Below are positions 6,365 through 8,491 of a DNA stretch of 8,491 nt, piece after piece. This stretch comes from an uncultured Bacilli bacterium (GTDB lineage Bacteria > Bacillota_I > Bacilli_A > RF39 > UBA660): positions 1-8,491 of the forward strand of contig CANQCH010000045.1 of assembly GCA_947589165.1 (NCBI GenBank). Reading direction: 5' to 3'. The position numbers and the translations under genes were made by a program. The notes beneath the pieces were generated by a model. The model did no database searches, was not told where the DNA came from, and saw nothing but the letters and a program-made list of their open reading frames with translations. Numbering within the stretch: position 1 is the stretch's first letter; every line of letters begins with the position of its first letter.

Positions 6365-7384
6365 ATGAAAAGAGTAGTTAAAATAGTTTTAATTATAGTT
6401 GGTTTTATAGGTTTATTTTGGTTTACCCAAAGACTAGTTAGTCCTAAATACATGATGAATTTAGTGGAAGGAAGCATGATTGCCGAATACTACGAAGATC
6501 CTACTAATCATGATGTTATTTTTATCGGTGACTGTGAAGTTTACGCTAATATTTCGCCAATGGTGTTATATGAAACGGAAGGCATTACCGCTTATGTGCG
6601 GGGCACTAGTCAACAATTAATTTGGCAATCTTTAGGCATCTTAAAAGAAACCTTAAAATATGAAACACCTAAAATAGTCGTTTATAATGTTAATGCTATG
6701 CGTTATGCTAAACCGGTAAGTGAAGCTTATAATCGCTTAACCCTTGATAAAATGAAATGGAGTAAAGAAAAATGGGATATTATTAATGCTTCTATGTTGC
6801 CTGAAGAAAATATTTTTTCGTATCTATTTCCTCTTTTAAGGTATCATTCCCGAATAACCGAGTTAACCAATGAAGATTTTACATATTTATTTCAAAGTAA
6901 GACTAATACCCATAATGGTTTTTTAATTAATCAAAAGATTAAACCCGCCACTTCTTTTCCGACCCCTCGACCTTTAGCCGAAACGGATTTTGCCCAATCT
7001 AATTATGCCTATTTAGATGAAATTAGAAAACTATGTGCAGAACATAATATTAAATTAGTTTTAATGAAAGCGCCTAGTTTATATCCTTATTGGTATCCGG
7101 AATATGAAGATAATATTAAAAGTTATGCTGAAAAGTATGATTTAGATTATTATAACTTTATTCCTTTAAGTAGGACAATTGGCCTAGATTACAATACGGA
7201 TACTTATGATGGGGGGACTCATTTAAATTTAAATGGCGCAACTAAATTATCCACTTATGTGGCGCATTTATTTAAAGAAAAATATAACTTGAAGGATTAT
7301 CGGGAAAATGCTAAAATAAAGAAAATTTATGATGAAAAATTAAGAAAGTATGATGAGGCGATAAAAAATGAAAAAAATAACTAA
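6365..7384 (+). CDS. Membrane-anchored SGNH/DltD-like protein with a GDC motif, probable partner of the MBOAT acyltransferase
   Basis: A 339-residue protein with an uncleaved signal anchor (about 4-22) and an extracellular SGNH-hydrolase-like domain. Block I reads VIFIGDCEVYANISP (51-65): G55-D56 are as in the GDS motif, but C57 stands at the nucleophilic serine. The C-terminal block is DTYDGGTHLNLNGATKL (279-295), with D282 and H286 as candidates for the catalytic Asp/His and the HLN..G pattern seen in DltD, AlgJ/AlgX and DUF1574 proteins. Between them are IVVYNVNAMRY (104-114) and KLVLMKAPSLYPYW (230-243), typical core strands. In DltB/DltD, PatA/PatB and AlgI/AlgJ systems the MBOAT hands the acyl group to such a partner, so transfer or hydrolysis of an acyl group on a surface polymer is inferred. 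AGGTGA (6355-6360) begins at the MBOAT stop codon. It overlaps the lipoprotein gene by 17 bases. Confidence 0.85.
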   Translation: MKRVVKIVLIIVGFIGLFWFTQRLVSPKYMMNLVEGSMIAEYYEDPTNHDVIFIGDCEVYANISPMVLYETEGITAYVRGTSQQLIWQSLGILKETLKYETPKIVVYNVNAMRYAKPVSEAYNRLTLDKMKWSKEKWDIINASMLPEENIFSYLFPLLRYHSRITELTNEDFTYLFQSKTNTHNGFLINQKIKPATSFPTPRPLAETDFAQSNYAYLDEIRKLCAEHNIKLVLMKAPSLYPYWYPEYEDNIKSYAEKYDLDYYNFIPLSRTIGLDYNTDTYDGGTHLNLNGATKLSTYVAHLFKEKYNLKDYRENAKIKKIYDEKLRKYDEAIKNEKNN

Positions 7385-7838
7385 ATTATTAGTCTTAGTT
7401 TTCAGTTTAGTCATCCTTTGTAGTTGTGGGGCAAAAGTAGCTAAAGAAGATGCTTTTACTTTTCAATACAAAGATTTAACAATTAATTTAGGGGATGAAT
7501 TAGACAAAGATAAATTAGGAGAAGAACTAAATTATAGTGAAACCCAAAGTTGTGCTTTTGAAGGTTTAGATAAAACTTATACTTATGAACATTTTGAAAT
7601 TACGACTAATCCTTATAAAGATGGGGATAAAATTGGTTCGATTTATTTTTTAGATGATGAAGTAACAACTATAGAAGGCTTAAAAAAAGGTGATTCCCTA
7701 GCAATGATGGAAGAAATTTATGGGAAAGATTATGCTTTAGAAAATTCTGTATACACTTATACAAAAGGGAAAACGGAATTACAATTTTTAGTTCAAGATG
7801 ATACCATTATTAGTATTGAATATTTATTATTAAATTAG
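7368..7838 (+). CDS. Small lipoprotein of unknown function with a probable internal duplication
   Basis: A 156-residue exported lipoprotein. The signal peptide MKKITKLLVLVFSLVI is followed by the lipobox LCSC, with lipidation expected at C20. The mature part has no catalytic motif I recognise. Two halves resemble each other: about 41-94 (starting LGDELDKDKLGEEL, ending KIGSIYF) and about 107-153 (KKGDSLAMMEEIYG, ending TIISIEY). Each has a G-D helix start, an aromatic Y-x-Y strand and a closing I-x-S-I-aromatic strand. The GLKKGDSLAMMEEIYG segment recalls the small helix-strand modules of BamE/SmpA-like or BLIP-like lipoproteins; that is a weak inference. GAGG at 7355-7358 serves the ATG, which lies 17 bases inside the previous gene. 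Position as last of the envelope cassette suggests an accessory or substrate-contact role outside the membrane. Confidence 0.8.
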   Translation: MKKITKLLVLVFSLVILCSCGAKVAKEDAFTFQYKDLTINLGDELDKDKLGEELNYSETQSCAFEGLDKTYTYEHFEITTNPYKDGDKIGSIYFLDDEVTTIEGLKKGDSLAMMEEIYGKDYALENSVYTYTKGKTELQFLVQDDTIISIEYLLLN

Positions 7839-7847
7839 GGTGATGGT

Positions 7848-8491
7848 ATGACTTTTACCACAAGTATTAAAGAAGAAATTGCGAAGCAAGATATTAATGT
7901 TTTAGAATCAAGGTGGGAATTGATTTCTTTTTTAAATTGTGTCGCTAAAATTCATAACGATATTAGTATTACTTTAGAAAACGCGGCCGTGGCTAGAAAA
8001 ATTTATAAAGAATTAAAAGAAATTTACGGAATCAATGCCCATATTGTTGTCCGGATGCAAAAAAGATTTAAAGTTAAGCAAATTTATCTATTAAGTATTA
8101 AAGATGATCTTGGTGTTTTAAAAAATAATTTAAAAATGGAAAATGATTTGGAGATGTTAGAAACCGATGAAGAAAAAATTGCTTATTTAAAGGGCGCTTT
8201 TTTAGCAGTGGGGAATATTTCGAATCCTTCGACGAGTGGTTATCATTTAGAGTTTATTTTTAGTAAAGAAAGATTAGCGAAACAAATTAAAACTTTATTG
8301 CAATATTTTAAATTAAGTGCGAAAATAATTAATCGTGGTTATAAATTTGTTGTCTATTTAAAAGCCAGTGAAAACATTAGCGATTTAATTAAATTATTTG
8401 GGGCTGTTTCTTCCTTATTTTATTTCGAAGATGTCCGGATTTATCGCGACCATAAAAACATGGTTAATCGACTTAATAATTGTGAAATTGC
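7848..8491 (+). CDS. whiA: WhiA, DNA-binding regulator, 3'-truncated by the window edge
   Basis: The frame from ATG 7848 stays open to the window edge (214 codons plus two bases); WhiA is usually about 310 residues, so the C-terminal helix-turn-helix lies outside. WhiA is a conserved Gram-positive protein with a LAGLIDADG-homing-endonuclease-like core; it controls sporulation septation in Streptomyces and affects division and chromosome segregation in Bacillus. Recognisable here are the N-terminal MTFTTSIKEEIAK, the segment ETDEEKIAYLKGAFLAVGNISNP (105-127), GYHLEFIF (131-138), FKLSAKIINRGYKFVVYLKASENISDLIKLFGA (154-186) and FEDVRIYRDHKNMVNRLNNCE (193-213), the last being the most diagnostic block. 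AGGG (7837-7840) overlaps the lipoprotein stop codon and provides the ribosome binding site. No terminator or good promoter is seen in the 9-base gap, so it is probably co-transcribed with the cassette. The usual yvcJ-yvcK neighbours are not upstream. Confidence 0.93.
   Translation, partial: MTFTTSIKEEIAKQDINVLESRWELISFLNCVAKIHNDISITLENAAVARKIYKELKEIYGINAHIVVRMQKRFKVKQIYLLSIKDDLGVLKNNLKMENDLEMLETDEEKIAYLKGAFLAVGNISNPSTSGYHLEFIFSKERLAKQIKTLLQYFKLSAKIINRGYKFVVYLKASENISDLIKLFGAVSSLFYFEDVRIYRDHKNMVNRLNNCEI

Noticed and set aside
5061..7384. A dlt operon (teichoic acid D-alanylation)
   Set aside because: MBOAT plus SGNH partner resembles DltB and DltD, but there is no dltA or dltC, the order includes unrelated genes, and the SGNH protein has a GDC block and TYDGGTHLN end unlike typical DltD.
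7811..7847. A whiA promoter at the end of the lipoprotein gene (TTGAAT followed by TATTAT-like bases)
   Set aside because: The spacing between the hexamers is far too short and AT-rich coding sequence gives such matches by chance.
1..8491. Mycoplasma-type code (TGA = Trp)
   Set aside because: All tryptophans seen are TGG, ftsX ends in TGA at its expected length and overlap point, and no in-frame TGA is found in the other genes.
1..8491. CRISPR array, tRNA/rRNA genes, insertion sequence or attachment site
   Set aside because: No regularly spaced direct repeats, cloverleaf-like sequence, transposase or integrase motif was seen; intergenic space is too small for most of these.

Overview
The window comes from an AT-rich, low-GC Gram-positive-type bacterium. 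The coding is dense and all on the + strand, with strong TTA/AAA/GAA codon bias and AGGAGG-type ribosome binding sites. The content (ftsEX, a secreted M23 hydrolase, a lipoprotein, whiA) points to Bacillota, most likely a Bacilli/Erysipelotrichia/RF39-like gut lineage; this placement is inference. ftsX ends in TGA and no in-frame TGA lies inside any gene, so the standard bacterial code fits better than the Mycoplasma code.

Region 1 (1-606) is the 3' part of a YitT-family membrane protein with a C-terminal DUF2179 domain. Its 5' end lies outside the window.

Region 2 (about 588-3430) is a compact transcription unit: ftsE, ftsX and a secreted coiled-coil/M23 endopeptidase. It has an extended -10 promoter in front and a perfect-stem terminator that swallows the last stop codon. 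The genes overlap (14 bp, then ATGA). FtsEX is expected to use ATP hydrolysis to switch the coiled coil of the M23 hydrolase at the division or growth site.

Region 3 (about 3458-7838) is a second unit with a near-identical extended -10 promoter. It encodes a membrane-anchored multi-Ig/transglutaminase-like protein, an MBOAT O-acyltransferase, an anchored SGNH/DltD-like protein with Cys at the GDS serine position, and a small lipoprotein. The genes overlap or nearly touch, suggesting one pathway. By analogy with DltB/DltD, PatA/PatB and AlgI/AlgJ/AlgX this looks like a cell-surface polymer O-acylation module. The substrate is unknown, and nothing in the window supports a Dlt (DltA/DltC) assignment.

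Region 4 (7848-8491) is the 5' two-thirds of whiA, 9 bp after the lipoprotein gene with no visible terminator between them, and without yvcJ/yvcK immediately upstream. No tRNA, rRNA, CRISPR, IS element or gene-free stretch over 300 bases was found. The most interesting material is the four-gene envelope cassette, the Cys-for-Ser SGNH protein, the duplicated domains in two of its members, and the shared short-leader promoter architecture.
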